A stretch of 46,207 nucleotides of DNA from Calditrichia bacterium (GCA_028284905.1 JANQQU010000080.1:1-46207), one strand, 5' to 3'. Positions 15,290 through 25,048 are shown, counted from the first letter of the stretch. A program made the numbers and translations. The notes: generated by a model from the letters alone, not told the origin.

Positions 15290-17515
15290 ATGACACGTTA
15301 TCAGCAGCGAGGTCTGTGGATTTGGTCCGGCGTAATCGTTCTTTTACTTAGCACATTGGCATTACCGCAGGAGCCGCTTAAAAAACTGACATTTAGGGAT
15401 GCAACTTCTTTCCGATCATTTTTTAGAATGCCTTCTGGCGTAGAATGGCTGCCGGATGGCAAACAATTCTCCCATATCAAAAGAAACCGGAAAACACTCG
15501 GCAGTGAGTTATGGGTGTACAATCCCACGGACGGCAGTGAGAAGCTCTATGTTGCCGCGGAAAAGTTATTGATGTCCGGGAAAGATGCGAACTCAATGGG
15601 AGGCAGTAGTGCCGGTGCCGTGACACTGGACGGTTACCAGTGGCTACCGGACGGCAGTGGGCTTATTCTAAATAGCGGCAGTAATCTCTGGCATTACGAT
15701 CATAAAACACGTCGCCTTAACCAGCTGACGGAAACGGAAGATGCCGAGGAGTTATTTGATGTATCCCCCAATGGCCGTTACATCTCCTTCGTACGCGGGC
15801 ATAATCTTTACGTCTATGACCGGGAACGACAGCGGGAAACGCAGCTGACCAATGACGGCAGCGATGTCATTCTGAACGGGAAATTTGACTGGGTTTACCA
15901 GGAAGAACTGGTTGGCAGAGGGCAATATAAGGCTTATTTCTGGTCCCCCAATTCCGATCGTATCGCATTTCTGCGGTTCGATCAAACTAATGTGCCGGTT
16001 TATCCTTTGGTGGACACGACCCCGGTGCATCCTAAGGTTACCTATCAGCGCCACTCAAAACCGGGAGATCCGAACTCGCTTGTTACCCTCGGCGTAATAA
16101 CGCTGGAAAATCGGGACATCAAGTGGATCGATACCGGCGAAGAAACCGATATTTATTTACCCCGGGTATATTGGCTGCCATCCGGGGAAGAAGTCGCTTT
16201 TATGCGTCTGGATCGCCGCCAGCAAAATTTGGAATTCCTTTTCGCTGATGCTGCCTCGGGAAAAAGCCGGGTTGTTGTGAAGGAAAGTGATAAGCATTGG
16301 GTAAATATCGGCGACTATGTGCACTTCTTTCAGAAAAAGAAGCAATTCCTTTGGGGGGCCGAACGGGAAAACGGATATAATCACCTTTATATTTATGATT
16401 ACAATGGAAAACTGGTGAAACAAATAACCAGCGGAGAATGGTTTGTCGATCAGCTCAGTGCTGTCGATGAAAAAAATGGTGAAGTGTATTTTACCGCGAC
16501 GGAAAAAGATATTCGCGAGCGTCACCTTTACCGGGTAAAAACCAATGGACGTGGTTTCAAGAGAATTTCCGATAACGACGGCATGCATCGTATAAATATG
16601 GCGCCGGGCGGCGGTTACTATCTGGACACCCACAGTAGTATTAATGAACCGACAGGCGTAATGGTGCGGGATCGTAAGGGGAAAGCAAGCGGCGAACTTA
16701 TGACCCGGGATACCAGCATACGGGATAAATTTGACCTTCCCAGCAGAGAACTTTTCACCTTTACCGGGGATAATGGGTTGGAGTATTATGCTTCTATCAC
16801 CAAACCGGCGGATTTTGATCCCAATAAAAAATACCCGGTAATTGTTGCCGTTTATGGCGGCCCCCATGCGCAGACCGTGCGCAATTCCGCGAGCCGGGGG
16901 AACTGGAATCTTTACCTGGCCCAAAAAGGTTGCCTGATTTTCCGGATGGATAATCGCGGCGCAGCCGGCCGTGGCCATCATTGGGAGACCCCGGTGCACA
17001 AAAACATGGGGGCGATTGAACTGGAAGATCAACTGCGCGGTGTCGCCTATTTAAAGAGCCTGCCGTATGTTGATGGCGATCGCATTGCCATTACCGGCGG
17101 CAGTTACGGTGGCTATATGACCTTGTATGCCATGACCAACTCCGACGCTTTTTGCGCCGGTATTTCCGTTTCCCCGGTAACCGATTGGCGCTTCTATGAT
17201 ACCGCTTATACCGAGCGCTATATGGGATTACCAGCAGAGAATCCGGAAGGCTATAAGACCAGTGCGCCAACCAATTCTGCGGCAAATTTGTCCGGCGAAT
17301 TGCTCTTGATACATGGCGATGCCGATGATAACGTGCACATACAAAACGCCATCGAGATGGTCGATGCGCTAATTGATGCCGGTAAACAATTTCAATTGAT
17401 GATCTATCCCGATCAGGGACACGGGATTCGCAGTCCTGCCGATCGTCGCCATTATTTCGAGATGCAGGAAGCTTTTTGGGATCGGCATTTGTTTGGTGTT
17501 GATAGTGCGGAGTGA
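15290..17515 (+). CDS. dipeptidyl-peptidase IV family serine peptidase (S9B)
   Basis: The 741-residue exported protein has a signal peptide at about 1-27. The N-terminal eight-bladed propeller (about 50-470) contains the Glu-Glu pair that anchors the substrate N-terminus (Glu205-Glu206 in 'WVYQEELVGRG'). The C-terminal alpha/beta-hydrolase domain has Ser605 in 'GGSYGGYM', Asp679 in 'HGDADDNVH' and His711 in 'DQGHGI'. It removes Xaa-Pro (or Xaa-Ala) dipeptides from peptides in the periplasm or outside. The ribosome site AAAGGAGGT is excellent. It is a single-gene unit ending in two terminators. Confidence 0.95.
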   Translation: MTRYQQRGLWIWSGVIVLLLSTLALPQEPLKKLTFRDATSFRSFFRMPSGVEWLPDGKQFSHIKRNRKTLGSELWVYNPTDGSEKLYVAAEKLLMSGKDANSMGGSSAGAVTLDGYQWLPDGSGLILNSGSNLWHYDHKTRRLNQLTETEDAEELFDVSPNGRYISFVRGHNLYVYDRERQRETQLTNDGSDVILNGKFDWVYQEELVGRGQYKAYFWSPNSDRIAFLRFDQTNVPVYPLVDTTPVHPKVTYQRHSKPGDPNSLVTLGVITLENRDIKWIDTGEETDIYLPRVYWLPSGEEVAFMRLDRRQQNLEFLFADAASGKSRVVVKESDKHWVNIGDYVHFFQKKKQFLWGAERENGYNHLYIYDYNGKLVKQITSGEWFVDQLSAVDEKNGEVYFTATEKDIRERHLYRVKTNGRGFKRISDNDGMHRINMAPGGGYYLDTHSSINEPTGVMVRDRKGKASGELMTRDTSIRDKFDLPSRELFTFTGDNGLEYYASITKPADFDPNKKYPVIVAVYGGPHAQTVRNSASRGNWNLYLAQKGCLIFRMDNRGAAGRGHHWETPVHKNMGAIELEDQLRGVAYLKSLPYVDGDRIAITGGSYGGYMTLYAMTNSDAFCAGISVSPVTDWRFYDTAYTERYMGLPAENPEGYKTSAPTNSAANLSGELLLIHGDADDNVHIQNAIEMVDALIDAGKQFQLMIYPDQGHGIRSPADRRHYFEMQEAFWDRHLFGVDSAE

Positions 17516-17552
17516 TTTTGGAAAGCCCCTGGATGAATCCCGGGGGTATGAT

Positions 17553-17583
17553 AAATAGCCTGATAAATTGGGCTATTTTTTGC
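17553..17583 (+). terminator. intrinsic terminator of the peptidase gene
   Basis: AAATAGCC (17553-17560) and GGCTATTT (17571-17578) with T-rich tail, 37 bp after the stop. Confidence 0.8.
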
Positions 17584-17608
17584 ATAATGAAATGATGCCT
17601 GAATATAG

Positions 17609-17628
17609 CTTGGCGATTCATCGCCAAG
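17609..17628. repeat. palindromic hairpin
   Basis: CTTGGCGATTCATCGCCAAG is a self-complementary 20-mer lying between two terminators of convergent genes. It probably adds to termination. Confidence 0.5.
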
Positions 17629-17630
17629 TA

Positions 17631-17657
17631 AAAAAGCCCGGAAATTCCGGGCTTTTT
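17631..17657. terminator. bidirectional terminator between peptidase and sigma-factor genes
   Basis: AAAAAGCCCGG (17631-17641) pairs with CCGGGCTTTTT (17647-17657). A T-run leaves the stem on both strands, so it can end the plus-strand peptidase mRNA and the minus-strand sigma-factor mRNA. Confidence 0.85.
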
Positions 17658-17690
17658 TATGTAAAAAAATAATGTCGTCGTGGGTGTAGC

Positions 17691-18539
17691 TTATCCCAGG
17701 AAAGCGCGCAAGGTGCGGCTTCTGGAAGCGTGGCGTAAACGGCGAATCGCTTTTTCTTTAATTTGTCGTACCCTTTCGCGGGTCAGGTTAAAGCGTTCTC
17801 CGATTTCTTCCAGGGTTAAAGGATGTTCTTGTCCCAAACCGAAATACAAACGAACAACTTCCGCTTCTCGCTTGGTGAGTGTCGCCAGTGCACGTTCGAT
17901 CTCTATTTTCAGAGATTCACTCATCAAGTCGGAATCCGGGGGCGGTTGGTGGTCATTCTGTATAACGTCCAGCAAACGATTGTCTTCGCTATTGCTGAAA
18001 GGGGCATCCATCGATAAATGCCGTCCGGAAATTTTCAGGGTGTCGGCGACTTCAAAGTCGGTCATCTCTAACTGCTCGGCGATTTCGCTGGCGCTCGGCT
18101 CTCTTTCAAACTCCTGCTCCAGGGCGGAGTATGCTTTTCCAATTTTATTGAGCGCGCCAACGCGGTTCAGGGGCAGACGGACGACACGAGACTGTTCGGC
18201 CAAAGCCTGCAAAATTGACTGACGAATCCACCAAACTGCATAAGAGATAAATTTAAACCCGCGGGTTTCGTCAAATCGTTTCGCTGCTTTAATCAATCCC
18301 AGATTACCTTCATTAATCAGATCGCCTAAAGAAAGTCCCTGGTTTTGATACTGCTTCGCAACACTGACCACAAAACGCAGGTTTGCTTTGGTCAACTTCT
18401 CCAATGCATCCTGATCATTCTGTTTAATGCGCTGCGCCAGTTCAATTTCTTCAGCCGGTGTTAATAAAGGCACCTCTCCAATTTCCTGGAGATATTTATC
18501 GAGTGATTGGCTTGCACGACTTACAGATCCTCTTGCCAT
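17691..18539 (-). CDS. rpoD: primary-type RNA polymerase sigma factor (sigma70/RpoD)
   Basis: The 282-residue protein contains regions 1.2 ('[19 protein letters not shown]'), 2 ('[30 protein letters not shown]', '[16 protein letters not shown]'), 3 and 4.2 ('[24 protein letters not shown]'). It lacks region 1.1 and the non-conserved insert, which is the usual size for primary sigma factors of Bacteroidota and relatives. It directs RNA polymerase to housekeeping promoters, such as the TTGACA/TATATT boxes in this window. It lies 43 bp downstream of the CapA-like gene and may be partly co-transcribed with it. Confidence 0.93.
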   Translation of the reverse strand: MARGSVSRASQSLDKYLQEIGEVPLLTPAEEIELAQRIKQNDQDALEKLTKANLRFVVSVAKQYQNQGLSLGDLINEGNLGLIKAAKRFDETRGFKFISYAVWWIRQSILQALAEQSRVVRLPLNRVGALNKIGKAYSALEQEFEREPSASEIAEQLEMTDFEVADTLKISGRHLSMDAPFSNSEDNRLLDVIQNDHQPPPDSDLMSESLKIEIERALATLTKREAEVVRLYFGLGQEHPLTLEEIGERFNLTRERVRQIKEKAIRRLRHASRSRTLRAFLG

Positions 18540-18582
18540 GTATTCAGATCCCTTCTGTGTGCTATTTATAGATTTATAATTG

Positions 18583-19698
18583 CTATGATTTTATTAACGT
18601 TACAAATCCATCGTTACTGATACCGAGTGAATCCGCATTCAGTTCCGAGGACAAACGACGGACATGATCAAACAATGCCGTCTTTGCGGCGCCTTCCAAT
18701 GGCACCGGGCGAAACTCGACTACTTTATTATAGACGCTTATAGGTAGTATTTGAGTCACAATTTTTTTATTTTTTCTTAACTTAAATTTCGCCAGAAAAC
18801 TATCCCGGGCATTTTCGCTGTAAGAACCAAAAATAAAATTACCCAAAGAATAGATAATCGGCTTCTCTTTGTAAATTTCTATTCCCTGCACAATATGGGG
18901 ATGATGACCAAGAATAATGTCTGCACCATTGTCGATCAGGCGGTGTGCCATCTTGGTTTGATACGGCTTCGGGGTTTCCCGAAGTTCCTGTCCCCAATGG
19001 CAGGAAACGATGAGAAAATCGTTACTGTCGCTGGCAGCGCGCACGTCGTTAAAGACGTATTCCTCATACGGAAAGCAAGTTCCGCCGGTAGTGTCGCTGG
19101 CCCAAAATTCTTCCGGAAAAGTCATGGTGTAGGATAAAAAGCCGACGGACATTCCATTGACCGTCATCTGTGCCGCTTTCCGGGCAGTTGCAAGATCCAA
19201 CCCGGCGCCAGCAAAAGCTATGTTGTTTTCTGTTAAAATCTCTAATGTTTGCTGAAGGCATTCCGGGCCATAATCCATGGTATGATTATTTGCCAGGCTA
19301 ACCAGATTGATACCTCCGGCAAGCAGCACTTTTACCAAATCCGGTTTCACCCGAAAATTAAATTTTTTATCAAACGGGGTGCCGCCGGTACCAAAAGGTG
19401 CTTCCAGATTCGTGAAAAATATATCCGAGCCTTCGATATATTCCTGAATATAGCCGAAAGGATAACCATAGCCACTGTCGATCATTACTGTTTCTGCCCA
19501 GGAGCCTAGCATCGTATCCCCGGATGATAAAAGCGTCAGCGTAGAGTCGGTAGTTTCAGAATATGCAATCGAATATGGAAGTGACAGAAATAAAACTAAC
19601 AGTACTGCGGGAAAAAATGTGCTTTTGGTAAAGGTGTCTCTCTGAACAGCTGATCTTTTAATAAGACTATCCCCGGGATATTTTATGGAAAACCACAT
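18583..19698 (-). CDS. CapA-family (poly-gamma-glutamate synthesis-like) metallophosphatase
   Basis: The CapA/PGA_cap domain carries the metal-site motifs 'SSGDTMLG', 'FTNLEAPFG', '[11 protein letters not shown]', 'SCHWGQE' and '[14 protein letters not shown]', followed by '[10 protein letters not shown]'. A hydrophobic signal or anchor segment precedes it ('[20 protein letters not shown]'), so the enzyme works outside the cytoplasm. The start is uncertain: the frame is open back to a TTG at 19797, with ATGs at 19734 and 19698, none with a good ribosome site. I use 19698, which leaves 33 residues before the hydrophobic segment. No other capsule genes are near, so poly-glutamate synthesis is doubtful. 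Confidence 0.8.
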   Translation of the reverse strand: MWFSIKYPGDSLIKRSAVQRDTFTKSTFFPAVLLVLFLSLPYSIAYSETTDSTLTLLSSGDTMLGSWAETVMIDSGYGYPFGYIQEYIEGSDIFFTNLEAPFGTGGTPFDKKFNFRVKPDLVKVLLAGGINLVSLANNHTMDYGPECLQQTLEILTENNIAFAGAGLDLATARKAAQMTVNGMSVGFLSYTMTFPEEFWASDTTGGTCFPYEEYVFNDVRAASDSNDFLIVSCHWGQELRETPKPYQTKMAHRLIDNGADIILGHHPHIVQGIEIYKEKPIIYSLGNFIFGSYSENARDSFLAKFKLRKNKKIVTQILPISVYNKVVEFRPVPLEGAAKTALFDHVRRLSSELNADSLGISNDGFVTLIKS

Positions 19699-19903
19699 GC
19701 CAAATAGCTGATTATATCTATCAAAAATTAACATCCTGCCAGCGATGCAGAACGATTCCGAAAAAGCTTTAAGCTTTTGGGAGTTCAATTTTCCCAAAGC
19801 CTTACAATTTAACCTTTTCGGGAAAAAAATTCCAATAAAAAATAATTTACCTGGTGCAAATAATAGTAGTTGAGGGAAGAAAAAGAATGATAGAGGTCAA
19901 CTT

Positions 19904-20317
19904 TTACGGAATATATTCTGTTAAGGTAACCTTTGTGCCTGTTGGCGTTGATTCAATCTCGACTTCATCGATGAGATTTTTGACCAGAAAAACGCCCCGT
20001 CCGCTTTGTTTCCAGAGATTTTGCGGGTCTGTGGGGTTGGCGATATCTTTCGGATCAAATCCTTCCCCTTCATCCTGAACGGATACGATGATGCGGTCTT
20101 CTTCGTACTGCACATGTATAGTCACATTTTTTGATGTATCTTGCTTGTGTGCATGAATAATACCGTTGTTGACCAACTCGGTAACAGCAATAGCCATGTT
20201 ATCACTTTGATCTTCGGTGAGCTTTGCTTTCTTGCAAAAAGAGGCGATGAACTTTTCCACTTTGGGCAGGTGCTTAAAATCGCTGGGGATAACGAGTTCC
20301 TCATGATCAGGATGCAT
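19904..20317 (-). CDS. RsbW-like anti-sigma factor / ATP-binding serine kinase
   Basis: The 137-residue GHKL ATPase domain has the N box 'AVTELVNNGIIHAH', G1 box 'VQDEGEGFDP' and G2 'GRGVFLVKNLIDEVE'. This is the HATPase_c_2 architecture of RsbW/SpoIIAB proteins, which phosphorylate STAS anti-anti-sigma factors and can hold a sigma factor. GGAGGAG lies about 9 bases before the ATG. It is on the same strand as the AI-2E-type permease gene, 110 bp upstream of it. Its likely opposing phosphatase is of the SpoIIE type encoded at 5972-7303. No STAS gene is in the window. Confidence 0.9.
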   Translation of the reverse strand: MHPDHEELVIPSDFKHLPKVEKFIASFCKKAKLTEDQSDNMAIAVTELVNNGIIHAHKQDTSKNVTIHVQYEEDRIIVSVQDEGEGFDPKDIANPTDPQNLWKQSGRGVFLVKNLIDEVEIESTPTGTKVTLTEYIP

Positions 20318-20427
20318 TTCTGGTGACTCCTCCGTGTACCATCTCAGTTTTTATTGATAAAGTATTAGAAATAAGAGCATTTTCTGGGAAATAAACAAGC
20401 CCTTTTGCTGAATCTTTTCTATGCTGC

Positions 20428-21465
20428 TTAAGAAAAATTATACTGCTTGTAAGTGGTATAACCCTCCACTAAAAAAACTTTTAAAACGGCCGTCAGGGGC
20501 ACGGATAGAAGCATGCCGAGAATACCAAAAAATTTCCCGCCAATAATAACAACGAGTAGCACAAGCAGCGGAGGTAGATTTACATTTTTAGCGACCACTG
20601 TAGGCTGAACGACAACATTGTCAAGAAGTTGCACAATAATGAAAGCAATTGCGATATAGAGCACCAATCCCATATCTCCCGTTTCCAGCAAAGAAAGAAC
20701 AATGGCGATGACCGCTCCGCAAATCGGCCCGATGTAGGGAATCACGTTGGCAATGCCGGCGACGGTGCCAATTAAAATAGCATTTTGCACCTGCAGTAAG
20801 CTGAGCGCCAGGATTGAAAGGAGGCCAATGATTGAGGCATCTATTACCTGTCCGCGTATATAATTACCGAGCTGTATATCCATTTTGTAAAGGAGATTGC
20901 AGGTTAACTCGAAATAGCGGTTGGGGACCAGGCTCACCAGGTATTTTTTGATTGTACGGCCATCCTTAAGCAGGAAAAATGCGATAAAAGGAATAAGCAC
21001 TAAATTTGTGAAGAGGGAGACAACGCTGAGTAAATTGCCGAAAATATCATTCCCGTACTGCACGACCATATCCACCAGGGTGGTTGTCAGGTTTAGATCC
21101 GGCACGCCGAGAAATGCAGTAAAACCGGCTAGGAATGATTCCAGTTGGGCAAATGCCGCCTGGGCCTTTTCCGGGTCGATACTTCGGCTAATGCTGACAA
21201 TCTCCGAACTGATCACCGGGAGTAGCAGGATCATTATCAAGGCAAAGAATAGCGTCATTACGGAAAAAAGGATTGCGGTGGCCGGGGTGCGGTTGAGCCC
21301 GTTCGCTTCGATCATGGTAACCAATGGATCGAGGACATAAGCGAGGATGGCGGAGATGATCATTAATTTTACGAGATCGCCGATAGCGATAAGAAAATAG
21401 AGCAGCCCAAGGAGGACCGCAAAAATTATCAGGCTTTTTACCCAACGGCGAATGGTTGCTTCCAT
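20428..21465 (-). CDS. AI-2E/PerM-family permease
   Basis: The 345-residue membrane protein has about seven to eight transmembrane helices. A central cytoplasmic or periplasmic loop region (about 95-150) follows the first pair ('IIFAVLLGLLYFLIAI', 'MIISAILAYVLDPLV'). The conserved C-terminal block includes 'VIPYIGPICGAVIAIVLSLLE' and 'LLDNVVVQPTVVAKNVNLPPLLVLLVVIIGGKFFGILGMLLSVP', which is diagnostic for the AI-2E family transporters (PF01594). Members include exporters and Na+/H+ antiporters, so the substrate is open. Its start overlaps the stop of the cNMP-binding gene by one base (TAATG), so the two are translationally coupled. Confidence 0.9.
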   Translation of the reverse strand: MEATIRRWVKSLIIFAVLLGLLYFLIAIGDLVKLMIISAILAYVLDPLVTMIEANGLNRTPATAILFSVMTLFFALIMILLLPVISSEIVSISRSIDPEKAQAAFAQLESFLAGFTAFLGVPDLNLTTTLVDMVVQYGNDIFGNLLSVVSLFTNLVLIPFIAFFLLKDGRTIKKYLVSLVPNRYFELTCNLLYKMDIQLGNYIRGQVIDASIIGLLSILALSLLQVQNAILIGTVAGIANVIPYIGPICGAVIAIVLSLLETGDMGLVLYIAIAFIIVQLLDNVVVQPTVVAKNVNLPPLLVLLVVIIGGKFFGILGMLLSVPLTAVLKVFLVEGYTTYKQYNFS

Positions 21466-22001
21466 TATTCGTCACCTGCCGGGGTTTTGCGTCGCTGCTT
21501 CATATTGTAGAGTTTAATCTGTAAGGCCTGTACCTGGTCGTTGGATTTTTTCAGACGTTCCCCGATAACACTAAGCAGGCGCATCACAATTTTAACACCA
21601 AGGCGGGGATTTCTCTCGATCAGATCCAGCAAATCGGATTGAAAGAAGCCGAGCATTTTACAATCGAGGCGGGCGACAACCGTTGCCGAGCGCGGGGATT
21701 CGTCCATTAAGGCTAGCTCTCCGAAAAAATCGCCATCATATAATTCGGCAATTACTTGTTGAGTCGGTTCGAAAACAACCTGCACTTTTCCCTTTTCGAT
21801 AATGTACATGCCCGCAGCAGGATCACCCTGATTTAATACGATTTCTCCCGCCTTGTATTCCCGCCGGTAAAGAATTCGTTCTACCGCTGCCAATTCTTTG
21901 CGGCGTAATCCCTCAAAAATCGGAATTTTCTTCAGGATATTGCGAATGCCCTCCGCTTCCTCGTCCTTCTGACGAAAAATATTGCCCCAGAAACTATCCA
22001 T
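21465..22001 (-). CDS. cyclic-nucleotide-binding domain protein
   Basis: The 178-residue protein has a cNMP-binding beta-barrel at about 25-140, with the phosphate-binding cassette 'FGELALMDESPRSATVVA' including its Arg. A C-terminal helical and coiled tail follows (about 145-178) without a DNA-binding domain. It is therefore a sensor or adaptor rather than a CRP-type regulator. The start at 22001 is preferred; the frame also has a TTG at 22037. Coupling by the TAATG overlap with the permease suggests cyclic nucleotide control of that transporter. This is inferred from gene order only. Confidence 0.82.
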   Translation of the reverse strand: MDSFWGNIFRQKDEEAEGIRNILKKIPIFEGLRRKELAAVERILYRREYKAGEIVLNQGDPAAGMYIIEKGKVQVVFEPTQQVIAELYDGDFFGELALMDESPRSATVVARLDCKMLGFFQSDLLDLIERNPRLGVKIVMRLLSVIGERLKKSNDQVQALQIKLYNMKQRRKTPAGDE

Positions 22002-22036
22002 GAAAAAGACCTGTTTTGTATTGTGAAAAGGCGCCA

Positions 22037-22066
22037 ATCATATCGATTAGCCGTTAATTTACACAA
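22037..22066 (-). promoter_or_regulatory. possible promoter of the cNMP-binding/permease operon
   Basis: On the minus strand TTGTGT (22066-22061), an 18-bp spacer and TATGAT (22042-22037). The -35 is weak and the -10 good. It would place the start about 30 bases before the ATG at 22001. Confidence 0.35.
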
Positions 22067-22180
22067 AAGAACCCGGATCTGAAAACCGAAAGTGTTTTCC
22101 GGACTAGATTTACACAAAACCTTCCTCAAGTACATTGATGAAATTGGCGGAATGCGATTTTGGAAAGTAAAAGCTGTTGT

Positions 22181-22292
22181 AATGTCCAATTTCCAATATC
22201 CAACTTTCAACGTAGAAGTGTAATTTCCTGAATATAATATCGATACATACCTGGAAATTGAGAATTGAGGATTGGACATTGGACATTGAAAG
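22181..22292. repeat. CCAAT-rich intergenic inverted repeat, family B copy 1
   Basis: The left arm (22181-22210) consists of repeated words: TGTCCAAT, TTCCAAT, ATCCAACT, TTCAA. The right arm (22252-22292) carries the reverse complements (GGAAATTGAG, GATTGGACATTGGACATTGAA). The arms are about 40 bp apart. The same words reappear at 41744-41783. The rest of the 699-bp gap 22002-22700 shows no gene: a weak promoter at its left end and unremarkable sequence to the right. Confidence 0.65.
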
Positions 22293-22700
22293 AAACTCAC
22301 TCGGGCTTGTAGCAGATATTTCATGTCGGTTTATGCTCCTGCTTCCCGAAAATGTGCAAAAATTGCAAGCTGGAACGGTTACCACTATTTCTCACGCCAG
22401 TCTTTACGCGGCTTTTAATTCAGGCACACTCTTTGCAATATAGTCTAACGAACGCGGTCAATCTATAATAAGCAATAGAATTTCTCGCATTATCGATTGG
22501 CCGGCTCTTTGGAAAAACGTATGGGAAATTTTCACAGGATGTGGATGCCTCACCTAAATATCCGCCTTTTCATAAATCCCATTTTCTATCCGGTGCCGCT
22601 TTTGCAGGATTGCCTGCGGACGGGACCATCTATTCGCCAGAAACGAATTGAATTTTTAGATAACTTTAGCTGTTAACATAATACACCAAGAGAGGTTGTT

Positions 22701-24773
22701 ATGTTCTGTCCACAATGTTCAGAGTATCTCGGAGACGGCCGCAGCCACTGCCCAAATTGCGGTCATAATGCATTAAACGATCAGGAAAACCAGGCCAGCA
22801 AATATTATTGCCGGCGTTGCAAGCGCTATTTGCGTTCGAAAATTTGTTCCATGCACGGGGTCGATCCCGTCGTTATTACCAAGCCGGCAACTGCCGCAGC
22901 ACCAGCTGCCGCGGCCAGTAATGGTCAGCAAGCGTTTGTTGATGAAGGCCGCGCGCTGCCTTTGCCCGGAGGATTTGTTGAAGCGCCGGTGACATCAACA
23001 CCGGACGGCGCCTGGGAAGCACCCGCTGCAGCGAATTATCAGCAAGAAGCCCCACCCCGGGAAGATAGTTTCCACTATATCGAAGAAAACACTCCCAATA
23101 ATGATTCACCCTTTCAATCGGTTGATCTGGATGATGATGACGTCCGCGCCCCCTGGGAACAGCCAAAGGTGAGCCCGACGCCGCAACCGGCAGCACAAGC
23201 GGCTCCCCAGCCAGCAGCTAAAACAGCGAAAAAATCTTCAAAAGCAAAAAAAACATCACAAGGGCCAAGCATCTTCTCCGTATACTGGATGAAGCTGAAA
23301 AAGCTGATAGAAAAAGAGTGGACAGATCATCTGGCCGCACGTCAACTCAGAGATTCCGCACGTAAGCAGGCGGCAAAAGCACAAGCCGCTCGCAAAGCGA
23401 ATGCCGCAAAAACCCCCCTTACTGCAACGATCCCAACGCCTCCAACCGCGCAGAAACCGAAAGCGCAGGGGACGCCCAACAAGAAAAATCCCCGGAAATT
23501 TTCCTGGGCATTTGCAGCAGTTCTCTTCCTTACTTGTGGCGGCGTTGCGACCATTATCCTCAATGATGTCTATCCGGAATATGCCCGGAAAGCGCTGTAT
23601 GCAAAAGCGGCAGCATCTTATGAAGATGGCAAATATGAAGATGCCTGGAGCCTCTACCGGGATTACGTCGGGCAGCATCCGAATAGTGAAAATGCCGATG
23701 AAGCGCGACAGCGCATTGAAGATATCCAACGCATCACTGAAGAGTTGCGGCAAGAGGAAATCGCGCTTTACAGCCTGATGGAAAAGGCCGCCCAGGCGTT
23801 TAACAATGGCAAATTCATTAGTCCGGAAAGCGATAATGCCTACTTCTATACATCGGCAATTTTAAGCAATCAGCCAACATTCGCCCCGGCGCTTGAGTTG
23901 GAAAAGCGTATCGTAAGTCGCTTCTTTACCGAAGCAGAGGCGGCATTTGATGAAGAGCGTTTTGAAGATGCGGTTAGTGCTTTTCAAAATATTCTGAAAA
24001 TCAAGCCGGATGATCCGGAAGTGCTCGAGCAACTCGATCGCACATTGAAAGTAAAAAATGTCAATGAAATGATGGGAACGCTCGGACAATTGGCCCAGGC
24101 CAAAGAAGATGTGAAGAAGCTTCAGAAAGAGAAGTATAAGCTGAAGCGACAGATCAAGCTGGAACAGCGGAAGCTTGGCGGCATCAACAAGAATACCTCG
24201 GCCGGAAAGAAATTCGAATATGAGGTGCCGAAAAATGTTGCCAATCGTCAGAAAGTCTTCGATGCCGGTAAACGAACCGCCAGCAGTAGCCAAAATGGTT
24301 TACTGACCAAGCCGAATCGTAAGCGGGAAAAAGATATTATCGCCACCACCAGCAAGGCCATTCGCCCCAGCGACACCATCGATGATGCGCCGATTAATGA
24401 AAGTAAAGACCTCGGGGAAGCGCTAGGGATTCAGTTGCTGCAACCGAACAGCACCGGCAATGTCGATGAAGCAGCGAAGGCCGCTTCCAAGCTGGTTGAG
24501 GAAACATTAATCGACGGCGGTAAGAAGGAATACGTCCATCGGGAAAGCCCCCGCGTATCCGAGAAGAATGATAATGCTGAAATTACCATGATCCTTGCCG
24601 AGTGTATTGTTGGACTGGACGGAAATGTAGAAACCGTCAATATCGTTTCCCCGGCGGATGATCAGCAGCTGAATCAATTAGCACTGGAATCTTTCAAAAA
24701 GTATCAGTTTAAGCCTGCGACCTTCAATGGTGAGCCGGTAAAATTTAAGTCGATCGAAGTTATTTCTTTTTAA
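22701..24773 (+). CDS. zinc-ribbon / TPR / TonB C-terminal fusion protein
   Basis: The 690-residue protein begins with two zinc-ribbon-like units (Cys3, Cys6, Cys17, Cys20; then Cys37, Cys40, Cys49, His52). A long Ala/Pro/Lys-rich linker (about 60-265) leads to one transmembrane helix (about 268-288). Periplasmic TPR-like helices follow (about 293-345, 'AAASYEDGKYEDAWSLYRDYVGQHP', and 395-450) with a coiled coil (about 455-490). The end (about 630-690) is a TonB C-terminal domain ('GLDGNVETVNIVSPADD', 'ALESFKKYQFKPATFNGEPV'). The topology suits an inner-membrane protein linking a cytoplasmic metal-binding head to an outer-membrane partner. AGAGAGG precedes the start. No ExbB/ExbD genes are near, so energising is unproven. 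Confidence 0.85.
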   Translation: MFCPQCSEYLGDGRSHCPNCGHNALNDQENQASKYYCRRCKRYLRSKICSMHGVDPVVITKPATAAAPAAAASNGQQAFVDEGRALPLPGGFVEAPVTSTPDGAWEAPAAANYQQEAPPREDSFHYIEENTPNNDSPFQSVDLDDDDVRAPWEQPKVSPTPQPAAQAAPQPAAKTAKKSSKAKKTSQGPSIFSVYWMKLKKLIEKEWTDHLAARQLRDSARKQAAKAQAARKANAAKTPLTATIPTPPTAQKPKAQGTPNKKNPRKFSWAFAAVLFLTCGGVATIILNDVYPEYARKALYAKAAASYEDGKYEDAWSLYRDYVGQHPNSENADEARQRIEDIQRITEELRQEEIALYSLMEKAAQAFNNGKFISPESDNAYFYTSAILSNQPTFAPALELEKRIVSRFFTEAEAAFDEERFEDAVSAFQNILKIKPDDPEVLEQLDRTLKVKNVNEMMGTLGQLAQAKEDVKKLQKEKYKLKRQIKLEQRKLGGINKNTSAGKKFEYEVPKNVANRQKVFDAGKRTASSSQNGLLTKPNRKREKDIIATTSKAIRPSDTIDDAPINESKDLGEALGIQLLQPNSTGNVDEAAKAASKLVEETLIDGGKKEYVHRESPRVSEKNDNAEITMILAECIVGLDGNVETVNIVSPADDQQLNQLALESFKKYQFKPATFNGEPVKFKSIEVISF

Positions 24774-24803
24774 AATATCTCCAAACATCTCCTCCACAAC
24801 GCG

Positions 24804-24837
24804 AACACCGGCTGCATTAGTAGCCGGTGTTTTTTTA
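24804..24837 (+). terminator. intrinsic terminator of the TonB-C fusion gene
   Basis: AACACCGGCT (24804-24813) and AGCCGGTGTT (24822-24831) with an 8-nt loop, then a run of T. Confidence 0.9.
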
Positions 24838-25048
24838 GGCTTTTTATAGGTTAATAATTGTTTAAATTTTAGCAGTGTCGAGTTGGTTTTGATGCTGCCA
24901 GTTAAAAAAAATGGCTGAGCGTCGACTGAACTTTGCCAGGGTTGGATGGTTAAACCCCAATCGATAATTCAATGCGCATAAAAATAGTTGCGGCATTGAA
25001 ATTATTGTATGATCTGTGAAAATAACAAAAATTAAGAGGAGATATATC

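Noticed and set aside
16157-17032. Long minus-strand frame (291 codons) inside the DPP-IV gene
   Set aside because: The plus-strand peptidase is complete with catalytic triad. The opposing frame shows no motif and no start signal.
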